A stretch of 64,000 nucleotides of DNA from Papio anubis (taxonomy: Eukaryota > Chordata > Mammalia > Primates > Cercopithecidae), in assembly GCF_008728515.1 (NCBI RefSeq), contig NC_044985.1, positions 77,166,155 to 77,230,154 of the forward strand. The letters are read 5' to 3'. Both the position numbers and the translations under genes were made by a program. The number at the start of each line of letters is the position of its first letter. Position 1 is the stretch's first letter. A model generated the notes under the pieces. It did no database searches. It was not told the origin of the DNA and worked only from the letters and a program-made list of their open reading frames with translations. Positions 22,470 to 34,061 of the stretch are shown here, in pieces.

Positions 22470-23753
22470 TTGTTAAATAACTTAGGAACTGCCTCTTCTT
22501 TTACTGTTAAAACTTACATTCCACTGCTATAATGAGAGTGTATATTCTGGGTTACTCGAATTTATGCTCCTGAGTTGCAATAGAGAAATAAAAATAAATT
22601 CTAAGTCCCCCAAGCAACTGGATGGAATGTCTCTTGGTCAAAGAGATCCCAGAAAAACTTTAAAAACAGAGTTCATGGCCATGTCAGGATACGTTGGTCA
22701 CACTTCAGTATGCCCCTTTCTTAATAACCTTTAACCAGAATTCTTTCCTAAGGAGTAAGCAGAAACCACCTCTGGAAAACAATAAATGGATGACTCATTC
22801 CTTCATCACCTTAAACCAATCATCTAAGGCTGAGACCGGATCCCCTCTCCTTCTTTGCAGTTTGGATGTGACAGCTCACCAGTCTGACAAGACATCCCTT
22901 CCTAAAAACTGACCACTATCTCAGGACTGGCTTTGGCTGGCTCAAAGAGCAGGTGCAATGAGAAATTTTGTGTCCTCTGCATCACCATTTGATGTCAGAA
23001 GGTTGAAAACTCCACCCTTGAATTCAGCTAATGCTGCCAGTTTTTGAACATGTAACCCTCAAAGAGGCATGAAGCTCAATTGCCTGCACATGTTTCCCCT
23101 TTCATAAATATTCATGACTTCTTCTATAGCTTATTGAATATGTATACGTAGCCAACCCATTCAGCATAAATTCCTGTCTTTTCCTTCCCTCTCTTGAAGT
23201 GCTTGCTCTTGGTGTTTACCAGAAGCTGTGTTTCCCAGCCTGCTGGATGGCTAGCCTGCCGGCTGCAATCCTTTATGAGAAACAAAGCTCTCTTTTCCAA
23301 ATTTACAATCCTCATGATTGTTCAGTTGACACAATCTTCAAGCTTGATCCCAATAAATTCTTTACTCGTATTGCTTTGGCTCAGCAGTTTGCATTTTTTC
23401 TTTTTTTTTCTTTTCTTTCTTTATTTTATTTATTTGTTTATTTTTTTGAGATGGAGTTTTACTCTTGTTGCCCAGGCTGAAGTGCAATGACATGATCTTG
23501 GCTTACTGCAAACTCCGCCTCCCAGATTCAAGCAATTCTCCTGCCTCAGCCTCCCAAGTAGCTGCGATTACAGGCATACGCCACCACACCCAGGTAATTT
23601 GGTATTTTTAGTAGAGATGGGTTTTTTCCATGTTGATCAAGTTGGTCTCGAACTCCCAACCTCAGGTGATCCTCTCACCTTGCCCTCCTAAAGTGCTGGG
23701 ATTACAGGCGTGAGCCACCGCACCCGGCGAGCTTTTTTTCTTTTAGGTCAACA
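22470..23753 (+). repeat. Probable ERVL-type LTR, sense, split by an Alu
   Basis: The block contains CCAATCA-like motifs, late polyadenylation-like sequence (CCAATAAATTC at about 23349-23359) and ends ...TTTTAGGTCAACA (23753), consistent with an LTR 3' end. An antisense Alu (23394-23728) sits between the polyadenylation region and the terminus. The 5' boundary is a guess, and I suspect a MER21-like family without certainty. If intact it would be a solo LTR of roughly 0.9 kb. Confidence 0.4.
23394..23728 (-). repeat. Alu SINE (AluS-like), antisense
   Basis: A long T-rich tail (with C and A interruptions) leads into both Alu monomers in reverse orientation, ending in CCGCACCCGGC. It interrupts the LTR described at 22470-23753. 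Confidence 0.95.
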
Positions 23754-23867
23754 TATCTGATACTGTATATAATAAAATTTTAGTAAAGAGAAAGGGTAAA
23801 ACAACTAATAAAATGAGAATTTTAGCTTAGCTATTTATTTTATAATTGCAGGCCTTTTTTTTTTTTC

Positions 23868-23921
23868 TCTCTGAGACTAGGAGAGAGCGAGTGCATTCAG
23901 GGTGGGATGGTATGGACCAGG
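23868..23921 (-). pseudogene. Probable 5S rRNA retropseudogene fragment (5' part)
   Basis: On the minus strand the sequence reads CCATACCA, a 5-base insertion, CCCTGAATGCACTCG, then a TCTC...TAGTCTC segment. These follow the first 45 or so bases of 5S rRNA (CCATACCACCCTGAACGCGC...GATCTCGTCTGATCTC) at about three quarters identity by eye. An A-run (T-run at 23855-23866 on the plus strand) lies at its 3' side, as expected for an L1-mobilised RNA copy. A second T-run lies on the other side (23922-23937). It is too short and mutated to be functional. Confidence 0.5.
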
Positions 23922-23937
23922 TTTTTTTTTTTTTTTT

Positions 23938-25761
23938 CTTTTTATCTGTCACCATAGATGATAACCTATCTTTCCATGTCTAATTGAATTTTTATTTATT
24001 TTCTTTATAATAGTAAAGATTCTGTACTAGCTGCAACTTATTTTGATTTTAGTCCTCCTGATGCTGGCCACAAATTCTTGAACTATACTTGCACACTTAT
24101 CTTTGAGATGTCCCCATAACTAATCTTCTTTAAAAAGTTCACAGTTTATTCAAATAATCTACCAAGTGACTCTTTTATATTTTATTTCCATAGGTATAGT
24201 TTATGTCTTTGCCCTCATTATTACCTCTTAGAAACTGCCAGTTTCCAATTTTGCTCTAGACTTCCTGTCAATGTGTTCTTTCTTACCACTTGTATGAGCT
24301 TGCTGATGCATAGGTTTTTAAAGTCCATTTTCTTGGTTCTTTCATTCCCTTCCAATTCATGATCATTATCTCCTAAATTGCCTTCCACTATTACCTTTTC
24401 AGCATATGAAATATAGGTAATGAAAAATGTTGCTATAGCACTTGGCCATCTATTTTGAAATTTAGGGTCTTTAGAAAAAGTTTTCAAAGCTGAAAGTAGT
24501 ATTCTGTTTGTAATTTGACAATTTATTTTAAAACTGTTTCAAAATATATTCAAATGATTTAAAGGTGATCTCTTTACTTGGCAACATGTTTCTTTGGGTG
24601 CCTAAACTTGCTGAAATAATCACCTTGTTCAAGAATTTTTAGGAAAACTGTTCAATCTAGGTTGGATATTTCAGTACGTTTAAAAAAATGTTTCCATCTA
24701 TCTGTCCCCATCTGTCTGTTTTAGGTCAATGTTCTTCATTTTTATTGTTTTCCTCTTATAAATCTTATTGTGTTTATCAATCAGTTATATCATTTTTTAG
24801 TATTTAGATATAAATGTTATTCACTATACCTCTATACAGTTTACAGTGTAATAATACTCTAATAAAGTTGATATTGATCTGGCTATTGATAATGACAAAC
24901 TAACAGGTAACAGATGGTGTTCATTTATGATGTTTCGAAAAGTGAAACCCATTTTCTAAAGGTTTGGATTTTAAACTGCCAAAATTTTTCAGAAATCACC
25001 TACTTAAAAAAAACCATCTGCTATACGTACGTTATTTCCTTAGTACTTATATTTTTTTCTCATATCTAAAACATGCCTGCACATCAGCATACCTTTATAC
25101 AGTCAATGACAGACTTTATTTTCAAAACTGCCATATGTTTGTGAAAGGATTATGAGTCAAAATACAAAACTGCAACAAATTTAGTTTTAAAGACTCTTAA
25201 TTGGCTTTTATTTGTGATTCCAGAATTGGGCAACATCTCACTCCATAAAATAGAAAAAAGTATTCCAATGAGCTGAACAGAAGTTGGCTTTACAGGCAGA
25301 AAAAAGCTGAAAAAAGGAGAGACAGAGAACAAAATGCCAATTTGTCTGTTCTAGTTACTTTTCTCAAAGGATTAAAACAAAGATTTCCTTATTACACTTA
25401 CTCAGGTTGACTGGAATCTCCTGTTTTAAAAATTGGTCCATTTCAAAGTTCAGTTTGATTACCTGGCATGTAGCACACATGATAGTCCTCAGGCTCAGTC
25501 TGGTCTACTAAAGCGTAGTGTGAGAAGCTAGTCTAAAACAAAGGCTTCCCATAAACGCTCTTTAATATGAGGTTAAGAATAGGAGTCTTGAAATATGTTT
25601 TTAATTATTGTTTTAAATTAAAAATAATATTTGTTATGAAAAATATTACCTTGGGTAATACTGACATAATTACTTGGGTATTTTTGGTTTATACAAATTA
25701 TTGGAAATGTGACAATGTTAAACTTAACGTAAGCCATCTGTTTCTGCAAAGTAGCAATAAT
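23938..25761. other. No gene recognised
   Basis: AT-rich unique-looking sequence. Frames at 24221-24487 and 24964-25155 show no family features. Confidence 0.5.
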
Positions 25762-26385
25762 TGAGAGAGAAAACTTCTCACCCAACTTTTTTGTCTTCCA
25801 TACAATGGCTTACCACAAAGAAGCAGCCCTCTTCAAATGACTTCGATAGCATTTACTTATGTCCCTTTTTTATGTATGTCAAGGCTAGACACACATCCCG
25901 GAAAATACCATTCTTTGTCTTACAAATAATTAACTGATCTGTTTATACCCCTTAACTCAATCTGGACAAAGTATCTGTTAACTTGACTTTGACCAAACCT
26001 TACTTAGTCTTCTTATCTCCCCCCAGGCCCCTGAACTTGATGACTCTGAATCTAAGCCAACATCAGAATATAAAACAACCCCCCCCCCCCCCCCCGTAAA
26101 GCCCCTCCCAAGAATTGGCTGACTACAAAGACATTTCTGGTCAATAATTTGATCACACCACCTACCCACTCCCTCAGTAGGATTCTTTTTAGCCTGTTTT
26201 CTCTGCCTGACTTTGAAACACTTACTAGTCTCACAGTTGGAGGTTGAATGGTCCTATTGCAACAGTCCACCTCCTCTAATGCAATAGTTGCCATTCCCTT
26301 ATTGCAGTAATCCTTTAGAATAAAGTCTCTCCTTACATTAAGTCCAAAGTTCAGATTTGTTTTTATTTGATAAATGTAACAACAG
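25762..26385 (+). repeat. ERV1-type LTR, sense, with a 17-C tract
   Basis: A candidate TATA box (TATAAAAC, 26069-26076) is followed by a C17 run (26079-26095). Downstream lie a pyrimidine-rich R region and a clear polyadenylation signal AATAAA at 26319-26324, followed by a U5-like end (...TTTGATAAATGTAACA). Spacing between TATA box and polyadenylation signal (about 245 bp) fits an LTR. Outer edges are approximate, and I cannot assign the family. No internal retroviral sequence adjoins, so it is likely a solo LTR. Confidence 0.5.
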
Positions 26386-26511
26386 GAGGCATCAGAGATT
26401 CTTGCTTAAATGGACTCTGAATATGTTTGAGCCCAGTATGTGGACATAGATATTTGTTAACTCTCTAAAATAATTTCATAAGCTAGAGAGAGACTCTATG
26501 TGCATAAGTGC

Positions 26512-26548
<37 letters not shown>

Positions 26549-27105
26549 GGGGTGGGGAGTGGGCATGTGTATGTTTGTGTGTGTGTGTATGTGTGTATGG
26601 AAACCAGGCACTTTATTTCTAAATAAATGCTGGAAAAATACATTATAAAATATACTGAAGAAAAAAAATAAAGTAGTTATGTAATTACCTAAGATACTGG
26701 TTTCTGTTGATAATATTACTTGCTTAGCTTAGTTAAAATAATTATTTATGTGATTTGAGGAGAATTTGCGACTCAAGTACGAAGTAAAAAATTGAGAATA
26801 TTCAATTTAAAAAGGGAAAGGAAAGAAAAAGAAAAGAAAAGCAAAAGATCCAGACTTTCAGAAGCCCGTAGAACATTGGAAAGACAAATTAAATGAACAA
26901 GTGCTTATAATAAATTATAATTACATGAGAATACATAATAATCTAATTTTTGTTGATTATAGAGACAGGGGCTCTGGTATTACATAACTCAAGGGAGAGT
27001 TAGAACAGGTGGCATTGATATATCAGAAAAGAAAACTAACAAAGTAAGAAAAGGGAAGGAGAAATTGCAAGAAAGGCATTCAAGGTACACAGAAATCTTG
27101 TATAA
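26386..27105. other. No gene; TG array only
   Basis: Apart from the TG microsatellite at 26510-26600 this holds a GAAAAG-rich stretch (about 26810-26845) and unremarkable AT-rich DNA. Confidence 0.5.
26510..26600. repeat. (TG)n microsatellite with G-rich interruption
   Basis: A perfect TG run (about 26515-26544) leads into TTTGGGGGTGGGGAGTGGG and further TG/TATG units. The G-runs are a weak quadruplex candidate. Confidence 0.95.
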
Positions 27106-27364
27106 GGTGGCTCACACCTGTAATGCCAGCATTTTGGAAGGCCAAGGCAGGCAGATCACTAGGTCAAGAGTTCGAGACCAACCTGACCAACATTGTGAAA
27201 CCCCATCTCTACTAAAAATACAAAAATTAGCTGTGCATGGTGGTATGCGCTTGTAATCCCAGCTACTCAAAAGGCTGAGGTGGGAGAATTGCTTGAATCC
27301 AGGAGGTAGAGGTTGCAGTGAACCACTGCACTCCAATTTGGGTGACAAAGCAAAACTCTATCTC

Positions 27365-27378
<14 letters not shown>
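27106..27378 (+). repeat. Alu SINE, sense, slightly 5'-truncated
   Basis: Starts at GGTGGCTCACACCTG (the first dozen Alu bases are lost). It runs through both monomers, with a small deletion before the last CACTGCACTCCA, to a 13-A tail that turns directly into a TA array. Confidence 0.95.
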
Positions 27379-27395
<17 letters not shown>

Positions 27396-27488
27396 TATAT
27401 ATATATAATATATGTAATATAGATAATATATTTTTATATATTTTATATATTATATAATATATTATATATATTATATATTATATATATT
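27379..27488. repeat. (TA)n / AATATAT array at an Alu tail
   Basis: Nearly pure A and T for 110 bp, with multiple self-complementary TATATA and ATATAATATAT blocks. It probably expanded from the Alu A-tail. Confidence 0.95.
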
Positions 27489-27649
27489 TGTTTGAGTAAA
27501 GATAGAGAAATTGTGCTCCTGCTATCTTCAATATAGTTTCTCTATCATTCAAGACTAAAATACACAGAAAGTAGTTTCAGAAATTCTAGTCCCTAGCACT
27601 ATGAAAAGCACCTTTATTATATATAATTATATATGCTTATTGATTATAT

Positions 27650-28745
27650 TTTGTTTAGGTAAAATTTACACTCAGCAAAATACCAAAATCTTGAAGCATT
27701 CTATTTGATTAATTTAAACAAATGCATACGTCTGCACAGCATTATTCTTATTAATATACAAAACATTCATAAAGTTCCTGAAAGCTTTCTCCTGCCCCTC
27801 CCCATTCAATTACCCCCGAGATGTAGTATCATTTTAGAACATTTTGATCATACATTAGTTTTATCAGTACTACAACTTCATATAAATGGAATTATACAGT
27901 ATTACACAGATGCCCACTTCTTTTGCTCAATATGATGATGTAATGCTTGTGATTTCTATCCATGCTTTTGCATATATCAGTAGTACTTTTTGTCTTGTTG
28001 TTGTTAAATAATATTTAATTAATATAAGATATTTAATATTCTGTAGAATGTTATATAACTAAATATGTTTGTATATTTTCCTCCTCATGAATATTTGCTT
28101 TGTTCCAGTGTGAGGAAGCTATGAATAAATTTGCTGTGATTATGGGTGTACAAGTCATTTTGTGGACATATTTTCTTGAGGAATGTCTGGAAGTACAATT
28201 GCTAGGTCATACTGAGTCTTATTTAACATTATAATATACTGCCAGAAGCTTTTCCTAAGTGATTGCACAATTTACACTTCCATTAGCAATGTATGTGAGT
28301 GCCCGTTTGTCAACATTATTATGAAAATTGATGTAAACCTGTAAAATTATAGCCATTCAAGTGGGTATGAAATTCAATATTAACAAGTTTTAAATTTTCA
28401 TTTCCTTGAAAACAGATGACATTGGGGTCTTTTTCTTTCTTCTTTTTTTTTTTTTTTTTGGCTTTTTTTGCACTTTTCTTTGTGTAGTATCTCCTTCACA
28501 ATATTGCCTACTTTATATTAGTCGTATATCTTTTAATTTTTAAGTTGTGATGGTTGTTTATATATTTAGGTACAAGTTTTTAATCAAATACTTGAAACTA
28601 TTTTCTCAGTTTGTGGATTGACTTTTTTAACAGTGATTTTCAAATAACTATTTTTAAAAATTTGATAAAGTTGGACTTTTTTAGATTATTGTTTTCTTTG
28701 TTTTAAGAGAGCTTTACTTATTTTGAAAGATACCACACCACCACG
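27650..28745 (-). repeat. L1M: Old L1 (L1M group) 3' end and ORF2 C-terminal part, antisense
   Basis: The order TTTGTTTAGGTAAAATTTACA, GGAATTATACAGTATT, TCTATCCATGCTTTTGCATA, GGTGTACAAGTCATTTTGTG, GGAAGTACAATTGCTAGGTC, TTACACTTCCATTAGCAATG and a GTGGATTGACTTTTTTAACA segment follows an L1M read from its 3' UTR back into ORF2. It is heavily diverged and cannot code. An AluY-like element is inserted at its higher-coordinate end. Confidence 0.75.
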
Positions 28746-29035
28746 TTTTTTTTTTTCTTTTTGAGATGGAGTCTCGCTCTGTCGCCCAGGCTGGAGTGTG
28801 ATTTTGGCTCACTGCAAGCTCCACCTCCTGGGTTCATGCCATTCTCCTGCCTCAGCCTCCCGAGTAGCTGGGACTACAGGCACCCACCACCACGCCCAAC
28901 TAATTTTTTATATTTTTAGTAGACACGGGGTTTCACCGTGGTAACCAGGGTGGACTCTATCTCCTGACCTTGTGATCCGCCTGCCTCGGCCGCCCAAAGT
29001 GCTGGGATTACAGGCATGAGCCACCATGCCCGGCC
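28746..29035 (-). repeat. Alu SINE, AluY-like, antisense
   Basis: Diagnostic positions such as CTCACTGCAAGCTCC, TTTCACCGTGGTAACCAG and ATCTCCTGACCTTGTGATCC fit AluY better than AluS. A small deletion in the left part removes the CAGTGGCGCG-like segment. An 8-bp duplication ACCACCAC (28737-28744 and 29036-29043) flanks it. It is the youngest-looking Alu in the window and indicates a catarrhine genome. Confidence 0.9.
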
Positions 29036-29254
29036 ACCACCACATTTTTAAAAAATATTCTCTTTGAGTTAGGTTTGGCAGAATGTGTCTCTTTTCTATT
29101 TCCCTTATTTTGTTCCTTAGCACAAAAGTAGCAATAGGTAACATGTAAACACAGAGTTATGGTTTATTTCAATAAATATTTTATTTACAAAGCATTTATT
29201 TTCCCCTACTGCTTCCAAGATTTTTCTGATAATCATTCATTTAAAAAATTTTGA

Positions 29255-30037
29255 TTATGCATATGAAAAAAGGTCAACATCACTGATCATTAGAGAAATG
29301 CAAATCAAAAGCACATGAGATACCATCTCACAACAGTCAGAATGGCTATTATTTAAAAGTCAAAAAAATAACAGATGCTGGAGAGGTTGTGGAGAAAAAG
29401 AAACCCTTATACACCATTGGTGGGAGTGTAAATTAGTTCAGCCATTGGTGGAAGACAGTGTTGTGATTCCTCAAAGATCTAAAAGCAGAAATACCATTTG
29501 ACCTGGAAATCCTGTTACTGGATCTATGCCCAATGCAATATAAGTCATTCTATTATAAAGACACATGAACGCGGATGTTCATTGCGGTTCTATTGGCAAT
29601 AGCAAAGACATGGAATCAACCTAAATGCTCAACAATGATAGACTAAAAAAAGAAAACGTGGCACATATGCACCATTAAATACTATGCAGTCCCAAGGAAG
29701 AATGAGATCATGTCATTTGCAGCAACACGGATGGAGCTGGAGGCCATTATCCTTAGCAGACTAACACCAGAAGAGAAAATCAAGTACCATGTGTTCTCCC
29801 TTATAAGTGGGAGCTAAATGATGAGAACATATGGACACATAGAGGAGAGTAACACATGCTGGAGCCTTTCGGAGGGTGAAGGGTGGGAGGAGGGAGAGGA
29901 TCAGGAAAAATAACTAATGGGTGCTAGGCTTAATACCTGGGTGATAAGATAACCTGTTCAACAAACTCCAATGATGCAAGTTTACCTATGTAAAAAATCT
30001 GCACTTGTGCCCCTGAACTTAATATAAGTAAAAAGTT
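29255..30037 (+). pseudogene. L1: L1 3' end (ORF2 C-terminus plus 3' UTR), 5'-truncated, sense
   Basis: Sequence from about 29255 encodes, with several stops, the last part of L1 ORF2p. Recognisable peptides are REMQIK, EIPFDL, YKSFYYKDT, AKTWNQPK and a final VFSLISGS before a stop at 29815-29817. A 3' UTR follows, with the usual GGGAGGAGGGAGAGGATCAG tract and CTGCACTTGTGCCCCTGAAC end. It is an ordinary truncated retrotransposition product of the primate-era L1PB/L1PA grade, not coding. Confidence 0.9.
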
Positions 30038-30079
30038 ATCAATCCTGATTTCTCTAAAATAAATTGATTATGATATACT

Positions 30080-30760
30080 TCTTATGAAAGAATGTAATCT
30101 TGCCCAAAAGAGGTCTGGCCTTTGCCTTATAAGAGTGTGCTTATTTCCCTGTAGGTCTTGGGTCACCAGACAGTTTAACAATATGATTTAGCATTGAAGC
30201 TGGCTACAGTGTATCCAGGAATTGGGGGAATAATGGGGGAGGTTGGGTGAGTGGGTAACTATTCCAGAAAGACCAACAATAACTAGGATAGGGACAATCG
30301 GTCATATTCTATCCATTGATCTAAAGAGTGACTAGAAACTGAAAACAACCACGTGGGCAATCAGTCACGACTATATGATGAAGCCCCAATACAAACTTGA
30401 GACACTGAAATTTTGGTGAGTTTTCCTGGTTTCCATATTCCATGCATATTGTCACACCACGATGCCAACGAAGTAATATGGTTTTGATGCTGTAAGGTGA
30501 GGAAAATTGGAAACTCCACATTTGAACTCTTCTGTACTCTTTTCTGTGTGCTTCTTTCCCTGGCTAATTTTAATCTGCATTATTTCCTTTTAATAAGCTA
30601 GAAACATGAGTATAACAGCTTTTAATGAGTTCTGTGATTCCTTCTAGCAGATTATTGAAACTCAGAGTGATTTTGAGAATCCTGCTTAACTTGAAATTGA
30701 TGTCATAAATGAGAGTGGTCTATAGACTGTCCCCTCTAAGCTATGCAGTTGCTTAACTCT
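30080..30760 (+). repeat. Probable ERVL/MaLR-type LTR, sense
   Basis: GGGCAATCAGTCACGACTAT, GATGAAGCCCCAATACAAAC, CATATTCCATGCATATTGTC, GTATAACAGCTTTTAATGAG and TTCTAGCAGATTATTGAAAC appear in the order of a common ERVL-class LTR. I am confident of the type and not of the family name. No internal region follows. Confidence 0.5.
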
Positions 30761-30954
30761 GTTGTATTTTTCGTGACTTTTTTTTGTTTTTTCGTATTTC
30801 ATGTTGTCTGTGTTTATCTTGTTTAGGTTTTGTTGAGTTTACATGATCTGTTGACTTAGAGATGTATAGAGTGGCAACTTTAAATCTTTGCTAAGATAAA
30901 TATAACTACATATGTACATAAGAAGACTCTATGTTTATAGGAATTTGGCTCCCC

Positions 30955-31590
30955 TCAAATTTTTCTATAGATTTAGCACAACAATCCCATTAAAACTCAA
31001 ACAAGCTTTCCTTAAGAATTGACAAATTGATTCCACAATTTATATGGAAATGCCAAGTACCTAGAATATTTAAAACAATATTTAAAAATACAAGCTTAAA
31101 AGCCAAATAGAGAAAAATTAATAATGAAAGAAAAAAATGGAATAGGTATAAAGTTATCTAGGATATCAACAAATGTTTGCCAACATATGTAAAATGTCAA
31201 ATACAATAGTATATTTATAGGAAAATAATTTGCCAAAATTTACTTAAGCACAAATTGAAAATATCAGTCAGCCCTGAAACCGTTAGCCTGTTTTATTAAG
31301 CATTTAAACAGTTGCACACCAAAAAAGTGTAATTGTTTTAAGGGTGCTTACTACCAAAAATTTGTGAAACAGATCATTGCAATTTTACAGAGTTATTCTA
31401 GAGAAAATAAAAAGAGAGATTATTATTATGCAACTCATTTTATAATTCTGGTACCAAAACTGACAAGGACAATAAGGGAAAAGAAAATTATATTACAATG
31501 TTATTTATTAACACAGATCAAGATCTTAAAATATTAGCAAATCAAATTTAACCATAATAAAAAATGCATCATAACCATTTCTTCAACCCT
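30955..31590 (+). repeat. L1M: Old L1 ORF2 fragments in scrambled order
   Basis: A segment at about 30990-31120 (AATTGATTCCACAATTTATATGGAAATGCC and the AGTACCTAGAATATTTAAAAC part) matches the region of L1 ORF2 after the reverse transcriptase. A segment at about 31400-31580 (CTGGTACCAAAACTGACAAG, CTTAAAATATTAGCAAATCA) matches the reverse-transcriptase region that should precede it. The two pieces are on the same strand but in reversed order, so either two fragments or a rearrangement is present. Confidence 0.5.
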
Positions 31591-33029
31591 TCCCTAATAG
31601 TATTGACCTCTCATATCACAAGATATGTCACCTGTAGAGAAGAACAAAGGTAGTTTTGAAACATTGATGAGTTTTCTTTTGTTGCATTTATCAATATAAT
31701 GTCTTAGTCATTTCAGCGGATTTTAAAGCTTGATAAAGTCCCTATTACACTAAGAATAGACTGTGAGTGGCACAGCCACAAATTTATAGATATGTGATAA
31801 GGCCAACTTCCTCTAATGCTATTTAAATCATGATCATACATTGAAAGCAGTGGTGTTACAAGGTCAACTAGAATTTTTTTATTTTTTCCAGTTGATTTAA
31901 TCCAGGTCATCTGTCACAATGTGATCAAACTAATGACTAACGCCAGTGATGGCGAAAGTCTCTGGTTGTGTTTTTTACTTTCAAAGCCCGAGTCTCTGGA
32001 ACCTTTGTCTTAGGAGAGTAAAGCATAGAGCATGGTTTCCTGTGAGCACTGAAAGAACAATAAACACATGCTCCCCAGAATCTGCTGAATTTGCTCTCTA
32101 GAGAAAATGAGATATTGTCTAACAATTAAGGTAAATTACGCAGCTGTTTCTTTCTATATTGAGCTAATACTGCTCTGAAATTGTAAATTGTTGATGGGAG
32201 ATCAGAATGAGAAAGAAACAATATCATTTCCCATTTCTTTAGCAGTTCATTTTATGGTTATCACAAGAAACAAGTATTTTTTGCAGCTGGTAGCGACTAG
32301 AAATAAAATATGACACTCCCAAAAAAACTGCTTAAATGAATAAATAGTAAAAAGGAAAATAATTGGAACATACCAGTTGATAATTCTTTACAGCTAAAAA
32401 CAAAAAGTCAACTCACCCAAAGCTCACATAGAACTATTGGAAGAGTTCAGTAATACTAATGTTGGGCATGTCTCCTTTCCATTTCAAAGTGAAAAATATA
32501 AAATAATAAGCTGGAAAATACACAATTATTTTTGATATCATAGAGACTAATGAGTACTCCAAAAGTAAAAATAAAAATACCTGAAGAACACAATTGTTTT
32601 CTTTTTTTTAGGTATCTCAGTTCTTTTCTATTTACCCTACCCAATCCTCCCCTCCTCCAATTTTAATCTCATATATACATGTATATGATTAAACTGGCTT
32701 TAAATTAGCACATTTTTAACACTTATTCTTTAGCAAAAATTGTATTCTACAAGTAAGTTAATTTGGAGAACTCTCAGCTAAACCAATAGGCCTCCAACAC
32801 TCATAAACTCAACTGCATGCATTCATTTTGAGAGTTCTGAACAGCTAGATTCATTTAGACTTACCTCCTTTGTCTAACTTTTAGAAATTAACAGTATATT
32901 GGAGATTATTCCATATCATCTTTTTTTTGTCATACAATATGACTGTTTTTATTTTTTTTAATACAAGTGCTCACATTGGTTTTAGATACTTAAGTATGGT
33001 TAGAAGGAGTTGGCTTAGAGCTGATGCTT
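31591..33029. other. No gene recognised
   Basis: Unique-looking AT-rich DNA with no named repeat. Confidence 0.5.
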
Positions 33030-33048
33030 AAGAAATGGGTGTACAATG

Positions 33049-33184
33049 GGCTGGGCATAGTAGCTCACATCTGTAATCCCAGCACTTTGGGAGACTGAGG
33101 CAGATGGATTGCTTGAGCTCAGGAGTTCAAGACCATCCTGGGCAACATAGTGAAGCCCCTGTCTCTATTAAAAAAAAATTTAAA
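33049..33184 (+). repeat. Single Alu left monomer (FLAM-like) with perfect 19-bp target duplications
   Basis: Only the left Alu monomer is present, from GGCTGGGCATAGTAGCTCAC to CCTGTCTCTATTAAAAAAAA, ending in an A-rich tail. The direct repeat AAGAAATGGGTGTACAATG occurs immediately before (33030-33048) and after (33185-33203) it, 19 of 19 identical. The insertion is therefore complete as a 136-bp unit and not a recombination-trimmed Alu. Confidence 0.9.
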
Positions 33185-33203
33185 AAGAAATGGGTGTACA
33201 ATG

Positions 33204-33723
33204 TAAAATGTCCCATACAGAAAAAACAGATGCAATTCAGTAGTCTATTTTGAGTATTGTGCCAAATCTAAGGCTCAGGCTGTATGAAAAATAAGGAAAG
33301 GAAAGAAGCAATAAGATAAAAGGCCAACATTCTGTTTCTTGATCTGACTGGTGGTTACTTTGTGATGATTTCTTGACCTATGTACACTTTCGTGCAGTTG
33401 TCTCATGCACAAAAAAGTGATATGCCAAAAGATTGTTATAAGAATGGCACTATTTTGCACTGTTTTCTCTTCTCTCTCTAGTTAGTTTTAAGGAATTAGA
33501 AGGTGATAAGCAATGGTTAAATTGGCCATAGTGGTTCTTATCCAGACTATCAATTTCATAAATTTGGAGAATCTCAGAACTAAAATAAATCTTTCCTTTT
33601 CTTTTTTTCTCTGGCCCTTTTCCTCCCAGTGCACACACATGCACTAACTCAAGAACAAAACCAACAATAAATTGAAGATGCTTCTTAAAAAGAATTTTTT
33701 TTTCTTTTTCCTTTATTTTTCTA
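33204..33723. other. No gene recognised
   Basis: AT-rich, T-rich at its end where it joins the next antisense Alu. Minus frames here are extensions through T-runs. Confidence 0.5.
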
Positions 33724-34009
33724 TTTTTTTTTTTTTTGAGATGGAGTCTCACTCTGTCAACCAGGCTGGAGTGCAGTGCCATGATCTTGGCTCACTGCAA
33801 CCTCCCAGGTTCAAGTAATTCCTGCCTCAGCTTTCCAAGTAGCTGGGATTAAGGTGCGTGCCACCATGCCTGGCTAATTTTTGTATTTTTAGTAGGGACG
33901 TGTTTTCACTATGTTGGCCATGCTGGTCTCAAACTCCTGACCTCAAGTGATACAGCCCCTCAACTTCCCAAAGTGCTGGGATTACAGGTATGATTTACCA
34001 TACCCAGCC
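33724..34009 (-). repeat. Alu SINE, antisense
   Basis: Poly-T start, both monomers, end at TACCCAGCC. Several small deletions remain in the left monomer. Mutations suggest AluS or AluJ rather than AluY. Confidence 0.95.
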
Positions 34010-34061
34010 AGAGAATTACCTTTCTTCCTTTCTTTTTTTTAACATTGTGATTTTTTTCCTC

